Assembly: GCA_963971535.1 (NCBI GenBank)
Contig: OZ020587.1
Span: forward strand, 157,292,488 to 157,356,487
Length of the DNA stretch: 64,000 nucleotides
Source: Notolepis coatsorum
Taxonomy: Eukaryota > Chordata > Actinopteri > Aulopiformes > Paralepididae
Direction of reading: 5' to 3'
Shown here: positions 21,436 through 34,166 of the stretch, one piece after another
Numbering within the stretch: position 1 is the first letter of the stretch
Layout: every line of letters begins with the position of its first letter
Position numbers and translations under genes: made by a program
The notes under the pieces: model-generated
What the model saw: the letters and a program-made list of their open reading frames with translations, nothing else
Database searches by the model: none
What the model was told of the DNA's origin: nothing

Positions 21436-21675
21436 CTAACATGCAACAACTTTCATCTTCAGTCCATCTGCCGAACATCCTCTTCGTCTTGGCAAAGTTG
21501 GCATAACCATCATACTTGGTATTGATAACAAGCTTATGGCACACGGTGTTATTTCTTCTGCTCCATGCTGCTTTTCAAAAGACATCCACTCGCTCCTCTG
21601 GATAGCGCTGAATAGATCCTGTACCTGGCTGACTGTAGCCCCTTCCCTCGTGGATCCGGGAAGAGCCCGGAACAC
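21436..21675 (-). other. unrecognised 79-codon open frame
   Basis: A moderately complex, non-repetitive frame (includes VQDLFSAIQRSEWMSFEKQ). It starts and ends without supporting signals. It may be a fragment of an old transposase or exon, and I cannot assign it. Confidence 0.2.
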
Positions 21676-21779
21676 TATTCTACAAACGTGTCTATCTGCA
21701 GAGCCGCAGAAACCAGAACACTATTCTACAAACGTCTAATGTGAAATATATAAGCATGTAAGCAAAACTAGATTTTAGG

Positions 21780-21946
21780 TCTGTGATGAAAAAGGGCCTC
21801 GCAGGAAGGGGGACCTCGCAAAAAAAAAAACAATAAAAAAATAACAATAATAGTTTTCTTTTTTTTTCGCGAGGCCCTCCTTCCCGCGAGGCCCTCTGCG
21901 ACCGCACTGCTCGCACACCCCCTGAGGCGGCCCTGCCTGGGGGTAT
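21780..21946. repeat. imperfect hairpin repeat
   Basis: GGGCCTCGCAGGAAGGGGGA at 21792 pairs imperfectly with CCTCCTTCCCGCGAGGCCC near 21875-21893, around an A/T-rich loop. Looks like a small foldback element; no target duplication found. Confidence 0.45.
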
Positions 21947-23195
21947 GTATTTCCAGTGTCAGAAATATTGTGTATGTTACTAGGCTTGAGTAAATTGTAA
22001 TGAAAAAGGGAGAATATAAATTATGATTTATTTTTGCATCTGTGCCGGTGAATAACACCATGTTACAATTGTGAGCAAGCCGAGCTCGCTCACTGAGCTC
22101 ATTCAGCACCTTCTTGAGATCAAGTGTAAAGAAAATCTAAGCAAATGAATAAAGGGAAGATGATTAAACAGAAGGATTTGTAGAGACAGTAATAAATGAT
22201 AATCGATTTGAATTATAAATTCATATTTGACCTTGAACTTGACCTTGACCTTATTATGGCCAAATCATACGTCTATGGATAGGGAAAAGGCTCCTCTTTC
22301 CAATGGCAGGGTTGAATCTGGATTTAGTCATTTCCTTGCGGTTTTACGATAAAAGAGATATAATTAGCATTTTTTCGATAAATTCGTATTTTCGGTAAAT
22401 GGTATAAAACATCGGTAAAAATGAAAATATACACTTTGACTACTGTTTTGATAGGGTTATGGTATTTACTCTTGGCTACAAATTTTTTTTTTTTAAAACA
22501 GAACCTCTTAACATCCAAGGGCCCATATGTGGGCCCTCATGAGGACGATTCGCGAGGCGCCATTTTGCTGACCTCTAGCGGCTCGGGTGTGCATTTCTTT
22601 TAATACAATATATAGATAGAATTAAAGCCCTATTTGTTGCCTGTCAATTGCCCTCTCAGGTGACAAAATCCGTTCAGCGGTTCTCGAGTTACATGCCGAT
22701 ATGTGAGGTGTGTGCCAAAGTACACATTACCACCCCGACCTCCGGGGGCTCTAGCTCCGTCAATCATTTGGCGATCTCGAAATATTTTGGACAGGGTTGT
22801 AGCCCATGAGTGTGGCTTTCCAATGATCCCCCATGATATGATAATTGGGGATCTAATACGGTCTCTATTGATCGATTTATGATAAAGAAAAGCACGGGCT
22901 TAACAGGTTGCTCTTTGACTATCCTGTGATTTTGTAGTTACTGCAATTCTTTCCTATCCTTTTTCTCTAAAACAGAGTGAGATTGAACTCTGAGACTCTA
23001 AAAACAGATATTGAGAGGTTCAATTTCACTTATAACTCAATTTTGAAAATAATTGTAGTGCGGTTAGCTTGTGCAGGGCGGTATGGTGTATCACTGCACT
23101 ATACCGTTGCCACTTAATGTGGCTTATATAATGATGCTCTGCGACTGTTCTCGCGTGTCCCTAGATGGCACAGTGCCAGCCAGCTGTTTGTCAGT
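21947..23195. other. no gene identified
   Basis: AT-rich sequence with a short inverted motif GGGCCCATATGTGGGCCC at 22520-22537. No recognisable gene on either strand. Confidence 0.5.
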
Positions 23196-23203
23196 GTGGG
23201 TAT

Positions 23204-24077
23204 TAGGCTTGGGCGGTATGACGGTATTAAGGTATACCGGGGTATTTAGAAATACCGACAGTATTGATTTTCAATACCGTCCATCACCGTCAAAATCACA
23301 GATGCGCTTCAGTTTCTATAACAGTGAAACAGAGTTTTGAGTGTAGTGCACACACTGAGTGTAGTGCACACGCGCGCCAGCAGAGGGCGAGACCGTTCTA
23401 GTGGAGCGAGTGGGTCACAACAGTGTTCACGTTTACGGTAATGTTTGCGACAGTGCTGTGAAAATACCGTAAAGCGTTGTGACGAGAGCAGTGTTGTTGT
23501 GGAGCAACTGGTGGAGCAAGCAAATAATCCGTCTCTTATTATATGTGAACTAAAGAGTACAAGGTTTACACAACAGCCCCCACCCGCCTTTTTATTGTAT
23601 TTGTACCGTCCTGTACTATCCGCTGTCAGCTGTTTATCTCTCTCTGTGAGCTACTGAGCTTGAATAACTAGCGTTAGCTCACGTTAAGTAGCGTTAGCTC
23701 TGCGGCTAATCTTAGATTACCCTGAACTAAATCAATGACTAGGTTATAAAGCATTCGAGTAGTTTTCACTGCACATAGAAGTAGCCAAACAACGGGAGCA
23801 TTTCGGGAGCATATCACCAAAACCAAGGCAATTTCTAGCCCTTAAGGAATCAAATAGTCTGCCATGGCTATAGGCTAGATGCTAACGCTAAAACGGTGCA
23901 GGCTTCTACCGGTGCGGGACTACCATTCTGAGACCTGGCGATGATTTGTTTACTTGGTAACACGCCCCCCCCCCCCCCCGCTGATGAAAATGAAAGTCAT
24001 ACCGTCAAATACCGTGCACCGGGGTATTATAACATAAAGGTTTGCCGGTGTGAAAAAAAGGATACCGCCCAAGCCAA
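23204..24077. mobile_element. hAT-type element, 874 bp, TIR GGCTTGGGCGGTAT
   Basis: Begins TAGGCTTGGGCGGTAT and ends ATACCGCCCAAGCCAA. It is flanked by a perfect 8-bp duplication GTGGGTAT (23196-23203 and 24078-24085). Internal ACGGTATT motifs are typical of this fish MITE type. The interior holds no transposase; a tandem GAGTGTAGTGCACACAC pair lies at 23339-23370. Confidence 0.88.
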
Positions 24078-24322
24078 GTGGGTATACCTACATCTGAGGC
24101 ACTTTTAAGAAACCGTATGTACAGGTTCATGTGTCGGTTAGAAGACTAATTTAACAGTGTTATTGTGGCCTTAATTAATCCTGTCCAAAAGTAACACCAG
24201 GTTCAATTCTATTTTGTGGCGACATTGGCTGAAAGAGCCCTTGTGTATTTTGACTGTATTTTTTATACCATGGATGGTTGTTTTTATAGTTTTATATGTT
24301 TTTTATTGTATTGTTGTGCTAT

Positions 24323-24493
24323 GTCTTTTAACCCTTTCACTGCCACTCTACCAAATTGTTAACCCTTTCACTGCAACACTACAGAAGGATAACCCTTTCA
24401 TTGCCGCACGACAAAGGGTTAACCCTTTCACTACCACACTACAGAAGGTTAACCCTTTACTATCACACTACAGACGGTTCTGTAGTGTGGTAG
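24323..24493. repeat. TTAACCCTTTCACTGCC array (TTAA foldback, left part)
   Basis: Five roughly 30-bp units, each starting (T)TAACCCTTTCA, then an inverted unit CTGTAGTGTGGTAG that is cut by the ERV. The missing end, GTAGTGAAAGGGTTAA, lies beyond the ERV at 56016-56031. The TTAA...TTAA ends resemble piggyBac-like MITE termini. Confidence 0.65.
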
Positions 24494-25523
24494 TGTCGGG
24501 TCTGGAACCTTTTGAGAACCCGATCGGTAATAAGATTTAAAAAGAAGTAAAGAATGAAACACTTTTGAGGTAGTTTTATTATATAAAAATGAATGAACAA
24601 GGTATAAAAGTAGATAAGATATAAAAAGTGGAATAAACAATAATACTAGTAGTTTGAACACAAAGTGAAATGACCGGCCGGCCACAGTGTGTTCCTCTCA
24701 AGAAAAAAGAAGAAGTGTCCTGGCTTCCTCCCCCGATCCCTTTTTCACCCCTCTCCATGGCACGTCATATAATTGGTGTGTGTGTGCCTGCGTGTGTGTT
24801 GGTGTGTGTGTGTGTGTGTATGCTGGTGTGTGTGTTGGTGTGTGTGTGTGTGTGTATGCTGGTGTGTGTGTGTGCTATTGTGTGTGTGTGTGTGTACTAG
24901 GGTGTGTGTGTGTGTGTGTGTGTTGGTGTGTGTGTGTATGCTGGTGTGTGTGTTGGTGTGTGTGTGTGTGTATGCTGGTGTGTGTGTTGGTGTGTGTGTG
25001 TGTGTGTGTGTATGCTGGTGTGTGTGTGTGTGCTATTGTGTGTGTGTGTGTGTGTGTGTACTAGGGTGTGTGTGTGTGTTGGTGTGTGTGTGTGTATGCT
25101 GGTGTGTGTGTGTGTGTGTGTACTAGGGTGTGTGTGTGTGTGTTGGTGTGTGAGGGAGGGAGAAAGATTTATTGATTTGTGTCTTATCGTTAGTACTTAA
25201 ACTCTACCTGGCCCGGTCCCCTAATCTCGGGGTAATCTTAGTCAAGTCATAATTTAGTTACTTGTGGCATTTCGTGTCAAATTAATTGAGTTAAAGCTAT
25301 TGCTCCAACTCTGCGTCTTGGGAAAATGAATGTGCCTTTTGTATTTAGGCCATCGTGTGTGTGTGAGTATTTATGGTCTCTGATTAAGATCTTGGTGCTC
25401 TGTTGTGCCACAGAGAGAGAGGGGGAGAGAGCCAAGAAACCAGGACCTGCTTACATGATTATACATGTACCCATAGAATGTTTCTGCTATTATTTCCATG
25501 ATTATACATGTCATAATCCGACA
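24494..25523 (-). repeat. ERV LTR (3' LTR in viral orientation)
   Basis: 1030 bp, TGTCGGG...CCGACA with 6-bp inverted ends. It carries a long GT (CA on the viral strand) microsatellite at 24776-25150 that differs in length from the other LTR. All Cys/Val-rich open frames here are microsatellite artefacts. Confidence 0.92.
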
Positions 25524-25524
25524 G

Positions 25525-25536
25525 TCCCCCCTTCCC
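25525..25536 (-). promoter_or_regulatory. ERV polypurine tract
   Basis: TCCCCCCTTCCC on the + strand, i.e. GGGAAGGGGGGA in viral orientation, lies one base from the LTR. Confidence 0.75.
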
Positions 25537-26769
25537 TACCCACCAGGTAGGGAAAAAACGAAACAGAAGGGGACCTTAAATCAACAACAAACAATCAAAC
25601 AGTATATAATAAAAAACACACCGGCCGACCCAATCTACACCGCAAAAAGCACAAGAGTCGGTAGAGAAATGGCACAATCATCAACCTCTCCACCTACCAC
25701 CTCAAACAGAGTCACTGCATGTGGCCAAAAAACCTCCCGAGACAATCCACGGCCTAGAATGCACGGCCCATTAAAGAACACATGAATAATAACATGCTTA
25801 ATACTATGACATAACTGGAGGATAAAAGGCACACATCGTCCCATAGTCCCGCTATTATGGTAACGGCCCTTGGCGCAGCTCACAGCACATCAGACTCACT
25901 GTGAGTTTGTCAAACATAACATAACAGTGTACAATAACAGTGTACAATAAAACATAACAGTGTATAATAATAACATAACAGTGTATAATAAAACATAACA
26001 GTGTATAATAAAACATAATAGTGTATATCAAAACATAATAGTGTATAACAAAACATAACAGTGTATAATAAAACATAACAGTGTATAACCCAAACCAGGA
26101 CGTAGGGCGCCAAAAGGCCCCCTAAAAAATAGAAAAATACAAAAGAAAACGAAACCCCACCGCCGCCTGATGTCCGCGATGGATCACAGCTCTACATATC
26201 AGACTTGTACGCAACCTAGCAGGGCTTGTGGAGTGTGACCACATACAATGGGGGGCCCAGAGGAGAGAGAGGATTTGGTGCGGGTATAGAGAGATGAGAG
26301 AGAGAGGGTAGAGTAGGAGACAGAACAGGCTAGAGGCCTATGACATGAGGCTCCTTCTCCGGCTTGTATGGGATGACCAACACTAATACATCAGACCTAC
26401 ACGTAACCTTGTTGGGCTTGCGGAGTGTGACACCTTGTTGGGCTCGCGGAGTGTGACACCTTGTTGGACTTGTGGAGTGTGACACCTTGTTGGACTTGTG
26501 GAGTGTGACCACATACATGTGGGGGCCCAGAGGAGAGAGAGGATTTGGTGTGGGTATAGAGAGATGAGAGAGAGGGTAGAGTAGGAGACAGAACAGGCTA
26601 GAGGCCTATAACACGAGGCGTCTTCTCCCGGTACCAGGTACAGGAGAGTCCGTGTTATCCGGTGAGGAGAGACCAGGCATAGCCTCCTCCCAATATCTGG
26701 ATATCACGATCTGGCAACACGTGGCAACGGACAGTCCAGAGGCCTCTCAGCCCTCCTCTTCCTGTACAG
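25537..26769 (-). other. ERV 3' untranslated region with tandem repeats
   Basis: Between env stop and polypurine tract. It holds about eight 20-21-bp units of the type AAAACATAACAGTGTATAAT (25917-26095). A 130-bp direct repeat (26227-26360 and 26499-26630) flanks four 30-bp CACCTTGTTGGGCTTG-type units at 26405-26500. No ORF with recognisable function. Confidence 0.7.
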
Positions 26770-28851
26770 TCAGAGAGCAAAGAGGGAACGAAGCAGAGGG
26801 GACAGCGGGAGGAGGGGCCGGAGTAGAGAACAGGGGGAATGGGGCAGAGTGGACACTGGGAGGAGGGGCTGGAGCGGGGAACGGAGGGAATGGGGCAGAG
26901 GGGACAGCAGGGGGGGAGGGGGGCATACGGTGGGGTATACGGCCTGTACACGGGGCATACGGTCTGAGACATACGGGAGAGTGGCAGACTCAAAGGGACA
27001 TTGCATAGAATTAGGGAGATACACACGAGCATGCACAGAATCAGGGAGATTGCCATGGGCATCTAGTGCTCCTGGTGCAGGATACAGAGAAATGTAGCTC
27101 CCGCGATCGTCCTCCGCCAACCTCAGCGAGTGCCCATCCGGCTCGCCTTCTCCCTTTAACAGCGGAAAGAAGGAGGAATCCTTCTCCTTGGACAGTGCAG
27201 TAGTAATTAGCCGGTTGGTCAATGAATGGAGACAAGGGATGCAACAACATCCTACCAAGACAAGAACAGAACCGGCAACAGCGAGGGACATAAACATACT
27301 GACAAACATAGACTTGTACCGACCAAACCACCTCTCCATCGCTCCACCGAAAGGGTCTGCTGCACCACTGTTCCGCTTAAGCTCATGACTCAAGGTCGTT
27401 AAGCCTAACAAGGCCTTGGTCACTGAGCCGTCAGGACTGGTGTTGTTTGGGAGAAATGTGCAGCATAAGGCCCCGAACATGGAACAGACCCCGCCCCTCT
27501 CAGCCATTAACATGTCCAACGCCATCCTATTCTGGAGTGTCATGAGGCTGGTAGCGGAGAGCTGCTCCGCCACCCCCTCAAAAGCCTCCCTCGTGTAATT
27601 TATAAAACGCTGTTGATTATAAAATATGTACTGGATCCAATCTAAATTCTTATTAATTGTGGGCCAAACAAAAATAGACTCAAACCCTGCGAGCACTGTG
27701 TTCCGGGCCTTGAACTCGTCGGGGACCCCCCTTGGTACGCCTATGGAATCAAGATAAACGCCACTGTCAAAGGAGCCTTTAGGGGCCCTACGCCTGCTAC
27801 GGCGAGGGCTGGGGCGGAGCACCCTCCCCCCTGCCGCTGTGTTCTCTAATTCCTCAGCAGTATAGGGGATAGCATAAAAGGGCAAAACCAGCTGAACAGG
27901 GGCACATACACCTGACCATCTATCGGGGAGAATGGAGTAGAGTATGTCTGTACCGCAATACCACCAGACATCCGTCCTGGCATAGCGCGTCTTTGACAAG
28001 TCTCCTGTTGTACTCAGTGTGTTGACACTGTGTTGCGTGTCACATGTCTTTATCTCCCCCACTGCTCTGCCTCCTCTGTCCCTCCTGGTGATACACGTGT
28101 ACGCCCCCAGATAAGGAGTAAACGGGGGAGCAATGGGGGCCACTCCAACGGGGGGAAAGAGCTTAGTGAGTGCGGTGCAATTGGGTTTAACAGCTATTTT
28201 AGTGAGGAACATGTCCAGTAGACACATGAAACCCCCGGGGTCCTCCCGCATGCTCACAGGAAAGGGGACTGTGCCCAACGAGGGCCTGGCTGATGCACAG
28301 ATTACACATTCAGACACGTCGTTCAGTTTTGCAGTGAACAGCATCCATCTTAACCACATATTTGGCTCAGTATATCCTGTCTCTATGGCTATGGTGTCTT
28401 CTACCGAACCCATACGAACATATGTGACTTGTGGATGCTCAGTGGCTAATGGTCTGGGTCGGACTCCTTCTACTAGGGGGGGTGGGGTGTTCGGGGGCCC
28501 TATCACCAGTCTAAATGGTCCTGTGAAATCTGGATATCCCACACGCGGAATACCTACGACCAGATCAACGGCATCCCCCACCTGTGCATTTACGAGGGTG
28601 ATAACAATGGGGTTACATGAACCTACTTTACAGCTGGGTGGGGGTTGTCCGTTGATCACAGTCAGCCTGTCTTTAAGCGAGCGCCCAGACTCGTCTAATC
28701 TCATCTCTGGATCCTGCATGCGGCCATGGTCCCTGCTCCCCTTAGTGTCCCAAGCTGAGTCTGTGGGGGAACGGCACGGAAGAGCATGGGAAACACAGAT
28801 GCGTTTATTCAACTGGGAGTATTTAGCATGATTCCCCCTACAGCCAGCCAA
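26770..28851 (-). pseudogene. env: ERV envelope, SU/TM portion
   Basis: About 693 codons of retroviral envelope, the part downstream of the insertion at 28852. Surface subunit region includes a WWYCG motif and many cysteines. A furin-type RRSRRR site (about 27793-27812) marks SU/TM cleavage. The TM part has an LQNRMALD block followed by a C-x6-CC motif (about 27455-27495), the signature of gamma-type covalently linked envelopes. A membrane anchor ends with a CCCIPC cluster, and the proline/leucine-rich cytoplasmic tail is long. The 5' 84 codons lie at 36646-36897. Fish class I ERV Envs are the closest match I know. Function in a live virus: receptor binding and fusion. Broken here by the transposon. 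Confidence 0.88.
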
Positions 28852-30128
28852 TATGTGACTCCGCCCAGCGTGCGTGCCTACAACTCGGCGACCCAGGTTC
28901 CTCACGAGAAGAGAAAGAATTTTTTATTTTATTTTTTTTTTCATTTCCGTTTTTTTTATTTTTTATATATATATACTTACAGTTCGAGGGTTGAAGAACA
29001 TATTTAGTATAACAGCGAACATATATAATAACTCTAATTGTGTTTAAATTGTGTTTAAAAATGGCTCCTTGAGACATACTCTGATCGTCTCTCACGAAGC
29101 TGTGGGGGCAGTTCCCTCGGGCTGTCCCATTTTTGCATGTGAAAGGCTGCTGTTGATGTGAGGTACGCCCCCACACGGTGTGGTGTTTATATTCACAGCA
29201 CCTGTAGCAGAGAACACTTTTTTGCTGCTTAGATAACATCGACATGGCCGCACAAAAATTATCAGCTGCTCTTAATAGAGGAAGAGATGGAATGAGTATA
29301 GACTCCTCAGCGACGATGAGTGACCACATCACGGACTACATGGTCATCACTGAAGATGAGCCGCCACCAGCTCTTTTATCCGACGATGAGACCGAAGACG
29401 CAGATGAAGACGCAGATGAAATTGTACCAGATCCAATCGAACCTGCCGACGATGGTGAAACAGAGGAAGACGGAGACCTTTGCGTTGAAACTGTAGCATT
29501 GGGCTTTTCAGCTGAATCGACCATGCGATCAGTTGAAAAGATGTCTGGTTTAACGGTGGAGGGCGAAATAGAAGAGGAACTCGGAAAGATAAACTCTTTC
29601 CACTGCAAGTGCCAGGCGCGCCGAAAGGAAAATTCAGAACGATCTGCCCTGTCTTGTTCAAAAAAACTGTCGGTTGAGCTAATTTACCAAAACCGATTGG
29701 ACACCGCGTCGTTGACACCAAGAGAAAGGGACATGTGTCTGTTGTCCATTATTGGAACATGCCAAAATGTTTCAGAGATGACGCAAAGTACAAAGAAAGT
29801 CAACGCTATACGCCTGGCTTCAAGGACAACGTACAGATTCCACGACGTTGTCGTCTGTCGTCCAACGTTCTGTTTCATTTATGGGTAAGTGTTTTTATGC
29901 TTGTATATTGTATTGGACGTAGATGTATTGTATTGGACTTATATGTATGTTTAGCAATAGGTTTAAATAGGTTTAAATAGGTGTTAAAGTCTAGATATAG
30001 TCGTCGAATCCTATTCTACCCTGCGAGGGCGTCCATTTTGGATATTCTGGGTAGTGTAGTTTTTGTGCGGCCATTTTGTAATGCACATCGCTAGGATAGG
30101 GATTCTTAAAAACTACACCTGAATGTAA

Positions 30129-30300
30129 ACAAGAGTGATTGATTGATTGATTGATTGAAAAGTTTATTAACAGATTGCAGAATGGGTACAGTACAGTACA
30201 GCTCAATACATACAATTGTTAAGGGGATGCAGACCAGAGAAAGACTTCCATCTTGTTTACATCAGGGTCCCCCATTTTCAATTCATCATAACATAATATA
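30129..30300 (-). repeat. LINE 3' tail (family b) in intron 1
   Basis: GATTGATTGATTGATTG then AAAGTTTATTAACAGATTGC and GGGTACAGTACAG: the same 3' end as the LINE at 9266-10600, same orientation. 5'-truncated. Confidence 0.7.
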
Positions 30301-31047
30301 TGACATACAGATACAGTGTGTACAATGTGTGTATTTCATTCATTAATTCTCTTCCCTATTGTTAACATTTTTGTTTAGGATCAGCGATGCGCTTCTCAAA
30401 AGCCTTTTCAAACACTACAAGACAGATGGCCTCACACCGCGGGAGAGGAAGAAACAGCCGAGAAATCACAAGCGTTTTTTGTCTCTTTTTGACGTAAAAA
30501 GGGTTGTGAAATTTCTGATCAACTTTGCTGTCCTCCATGCGATTGTGTTGCCTGGCCGTCATGCTGGTCACAAGGATTTCACTGCAAAGTTACTGCCAAC
30601 CAATCTGACCAAAGCTGCCCTGTGGCGCCTTTACAGCGGTATAGAAGGTATGTCATAAAACCACCCCTTTCTTTCTCTCTCACACACACACATGGTTCCC
30701 ACTTTTTCTTATTCTACCAATCTAACAAAAACACTTGTCTTTTCAGGATTTCGTGTTGTTGGTCAGAGATCCTTCCTTCGGTTGTGGAAAGCACTCCTTC
30801 CGCAGATAATGATCACAAAACCCAGGACAGATCTGTGTTCTCAATGTTACTCCAACAATAACCAATTACAGCAAGCCGCGGGAAGGCCAGAGAAGTTGCA
30901 GGTGGAGAAACTCCAGGTGTGTACAGTCTACTTTCACTACTACACTACAGACTGTTTTTTACCACCATCTATTCCCCTGTACCCCCGTCCATAGTGGCTT
31001 GTTTACAGTATTTACCCAAACATAGCAACGTCCGATGACGACATAGA

Positions 31048-31370
31048 ATGGGTACAATACAGTACAGCTCAATACAACAACAGTGGACTGGAGGATGAAG
31101 ACCAGAAAAAGGCTTTCGCCTTTTTTACATAAGGGTCCTCCATTTTCAATTCATCAAAACATTTAGAGACATACAAATATACAGTAGTTTCATAAAAATG
31201 CTAAAATGCTATTGATTGATTGATTGATTTAAAACTTTATTAACATATTGCAGAATGGGTACAGTACAGCTCAATACATACAATTGTTAAGGGGATGCAG
31301 ACCAGAGAAAGACTTTCGTCTTGTTTACATCAGGGTCCCCCATTTTCAATTAATCATATTTCATATCTAA
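31048..31370 (-). repeat. two LINE 3' tails (family b) in intron 3
   Basis: 31048-31165 is a degenerate copy lacking the GATT start. 31204-31360 begins GATTGATTGATTGATT and includes AACTTTATTAACATATTGC. A short + strand copy sits at 31714-31770 just upstream of exon 4. Confidence 0.65.
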
Positions 31371-31537
31371 ATCATATAATATCTCATTGCTAAATATATG
31401 CAATATATAATCTAATAATCCAATAATCTAAATCTAATATATAATATAAAAATGCTAAATGCATGGGTATTTTATTTTGTCTTTAATGTTAGCTTGCAAA
31501 CTCGAATACTGTCTTGGTAAGCCTCATAATGAATTGT

Positions 31538-31637
31538 TTGGGGAAAAAAAGAAAAACATCGTGATGTGTATCGTGTATCGCCGAAAGGTCAGAAAATATC
31601 GTGATATCATATTTAGGCCATATCGCCCAGCCCTAGC
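31538..31637. mobile_element. hAT-type MITE remnant (TIR of the 621-1037 family)
   Basis: Ends GGCCATATCGCCCAGCCCTA, the complement of the 621-640 terminus. Upstream sequence has ATCGTGAT motifs typical of these MITEs. The other end is missing. Confidence 0.55.
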
Positions 31638-32694
31638 TTCAACACACATGACATTAGGATAACCTGAGGATAACTGAGCACTGCCACCTCATTAGCCGTG
31701 TGTGTGTGTGTGTGTATTGAGCCGTACTGTGTTGTACCCATTCTGCAATCTGTTAAATAACGTTTTCTTTCATTCATGCTTTCATCCAGGTGCAGTTAAA
31801 ACATCTGGCCCTTGTTGACAGAGAACGCGAGCTGTTGCAGGAGATGACTGTCGCCACAAAGCGCACATGCGCCGAGAACATGGATCTGTCGCTAGGCCCC
31901 TCCCCACCTGCAAGCAGAGATATCACGATGCACTACAGCTTTGATTACGCACAGCAGGTGAATATCCAATATAATGTTGCTTTTTGTTGTTAAAGGAAAA
32001 CTTACAGGAACGTTTGAGTTGTATTTGGAGTGTATTTAGATAAGATGAGAGTGGGAGGAGAGAGGAGAGAGAAAATAGGAGAAGAGAGGAGAGAATAGGA
32101 AAAGAGAGGAGAATTTTTTATGTAAAAATAGTTCCTTATAGTTTTAGCAGTATTTTTTCATGAATCACTCGCCAAACATAAAAAATACTTGCATTTGGCT
32201 AGTAAAGTGGCCTAATTTCCTCCCCTGTTCCCTTATTTCAATGTCCCTTATTTCAATGTCCTTTTTTCTTTTTCTTCTTTCTCTGTCCTGCAGGTTCATT
32301 TTCCATCTCACCCTTTTCAAGTGGGTCCCATCTTTTTTCAAACACCGCGCAAATGTGGCCTGTTCGGTGTCCACTGTGAAGGGCTGACGAAGCAAGTGAA
32401 TTACCTAATTGATGAAGGGATGTCAACTGGTAAAGGCAGCAATGCCGTTATCAGCTATGTGGATCATTTCTTCACCAACTATGGAGTTGGAGAAAAATCA
32501 GTGGACCTGCACTGCGACAATTGCTCCGGGCAAAATAAAAACAATTATGTCTTGTGGTATTTTGCGTGGCGTACTATTCACAAACTTCACCTGCAGCTTG
32601 CTCTCCACTTCCTAATTGCAGGCCACACTAAATTTGGCCCCGACTGGTGCTTTGGTTTGATAAAGCAGGTTTACAGGAAGACTGCGGTCGACAC

Positions 32695-33172
32695 CAGTGA
32701 TGCCACAGATTACTTGTAAAAGTAATCCGATTACTGATTACTGATTACTCCTTTAAAAAGTAATCCAAGTTACTTTACTGATTACTTGATTATCAGAGTA
32801 ACTTAGTTACTTTGAAAGTAACTAGGTTACGAAGTCGTCGTTCCCCCAACAGTTTTTTTTAAACGCTTTATTGAAAGTGCATAAATTGTTTTTAACTTGT
32901 TTCTCTGCACATAACGTAAATTGTTAAACTAGTGCTTCAGCTTCTGTACCATCAAGTATGGTAAAGCAACAGTCTATGATGCTCACAGCATTAGAGCAGC
33001 CAGCCAGTGGTTTTACAAAACCAGTGTATCCATTCACATCTAACAAATGCAGGCTGAACTATTCAATTATATCAACTGTAACTATTAAATTGTTTTTATA
33101 AATGTCTCTCTATAAACATACAAGCAGTCTCTCTTTAACATGTAAATTAACTGTAAATCTGGCAAATAAGAG

Positions 33173-33214
<42 letters not shown>

Positions 33215-33235
33215 CTCTCTCTCTCTCTCTCTCTC

Positions 33236-33270
<35 letters not shown>

Positions 33271-33315
33271 CATGCCTCTTTCTCTCCAACCCCACCCAGA
33301 CAGCCTACATCTCTA

Positions 33316-33358
<43 letters not shown>

Positions 33359-33439
33359 TATAATTATTATTATTATAATATAATCCCTTCTCTCCCTCTC
33401 TGTGTGTATGTGTGTGCGCGTGTGTGCGTGTGCTTGTGC

Positions 33440-33482
<43 letters not shown>

Positions 33483-34166
33483 TCTCTCCCCTCTCTCTGT
33501 CACTCGTGTTCTCCCACCTGAAGAACTGTGGGAGAGCATTAGAGCAGCCAGCCAGTGGTTTTACAAAACCAGTGTATCCATTCACATCTAACAAATGCAG
33601 GCTGAACTATTCAATTATATCAACTGTAACTATTAAATTGTTTTTATAAATGTCTCTCTAGTCTTCTTGCGGTTTCACTTCGTTTAGACAAGCGTTTTGG
33701 GGTGGAATTCTCAGACGAATGCAACGGTGCCCTGCTGTCAGACGATTGGCGCATATGTCACATGACGTGCTGTGAAGACCCGCCCTACTCTGCCTCTGAT
33801 TCGCAGACTGTGGATGGGGAATGTGATTGGGCCAAAGCAGAGTCACTCACAGACAGAGAGTCCAGTCACGCCGCGAGGACACATTCTTGTGTAACCCTTT
33901 CACTGCCACACCACGTCACTCCCAAATAAGAAAAACAGCTCAAAAATGTATTTTTGACTGTCGAAAACGAAATAAAATACTGCATTCCGCATGCATTATG
34001 AATTTATGATGAGATAGTAACGAAATAGTAATGCACAGCCACTTGGACAAGTAACTGCAATCAGATTACTGGCTTTTAAAGATTAACGCGTTAGATTACT
34101 ATTTTCGGGGGAAAGTAATCAGATTACAATAACGCGTTACTTAGTAACGCGTTACCGGCATCACTG
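32695..34166. mobile_element. hAT-type MITE, 1472 bp, inserted in exon 5
   Basis: Begins CAGTGATGCC and ends GGCATCACTG. Both sides carry the 8-bp duplication GTCGACAC (32687-32694 and 34167-34174). Sub-terminal GTAACGCGTTAC motifs are typical of a common fish hAT family. It has grown by an internal 125-bp direct repeat (32987-33111 and 33537-33661) enclosing (CT)n 33178-33266, (AAT)n 33318-33380 and (GT)n 33405-33480. No transposase. Confidence 0.92.

Noticed and set aside
24776..25150. Cys/Val-rich proteins of 60-125 aa from several overlapping frames
   Set aside because: Translation of a (GT)n microsatellite; same artefact at 52785-53391 and 55253-55640.
28133..28831. 232-aa open frame on the + strand
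   Set aside because: Antisense shadow of the ERV env gene; no independent features.
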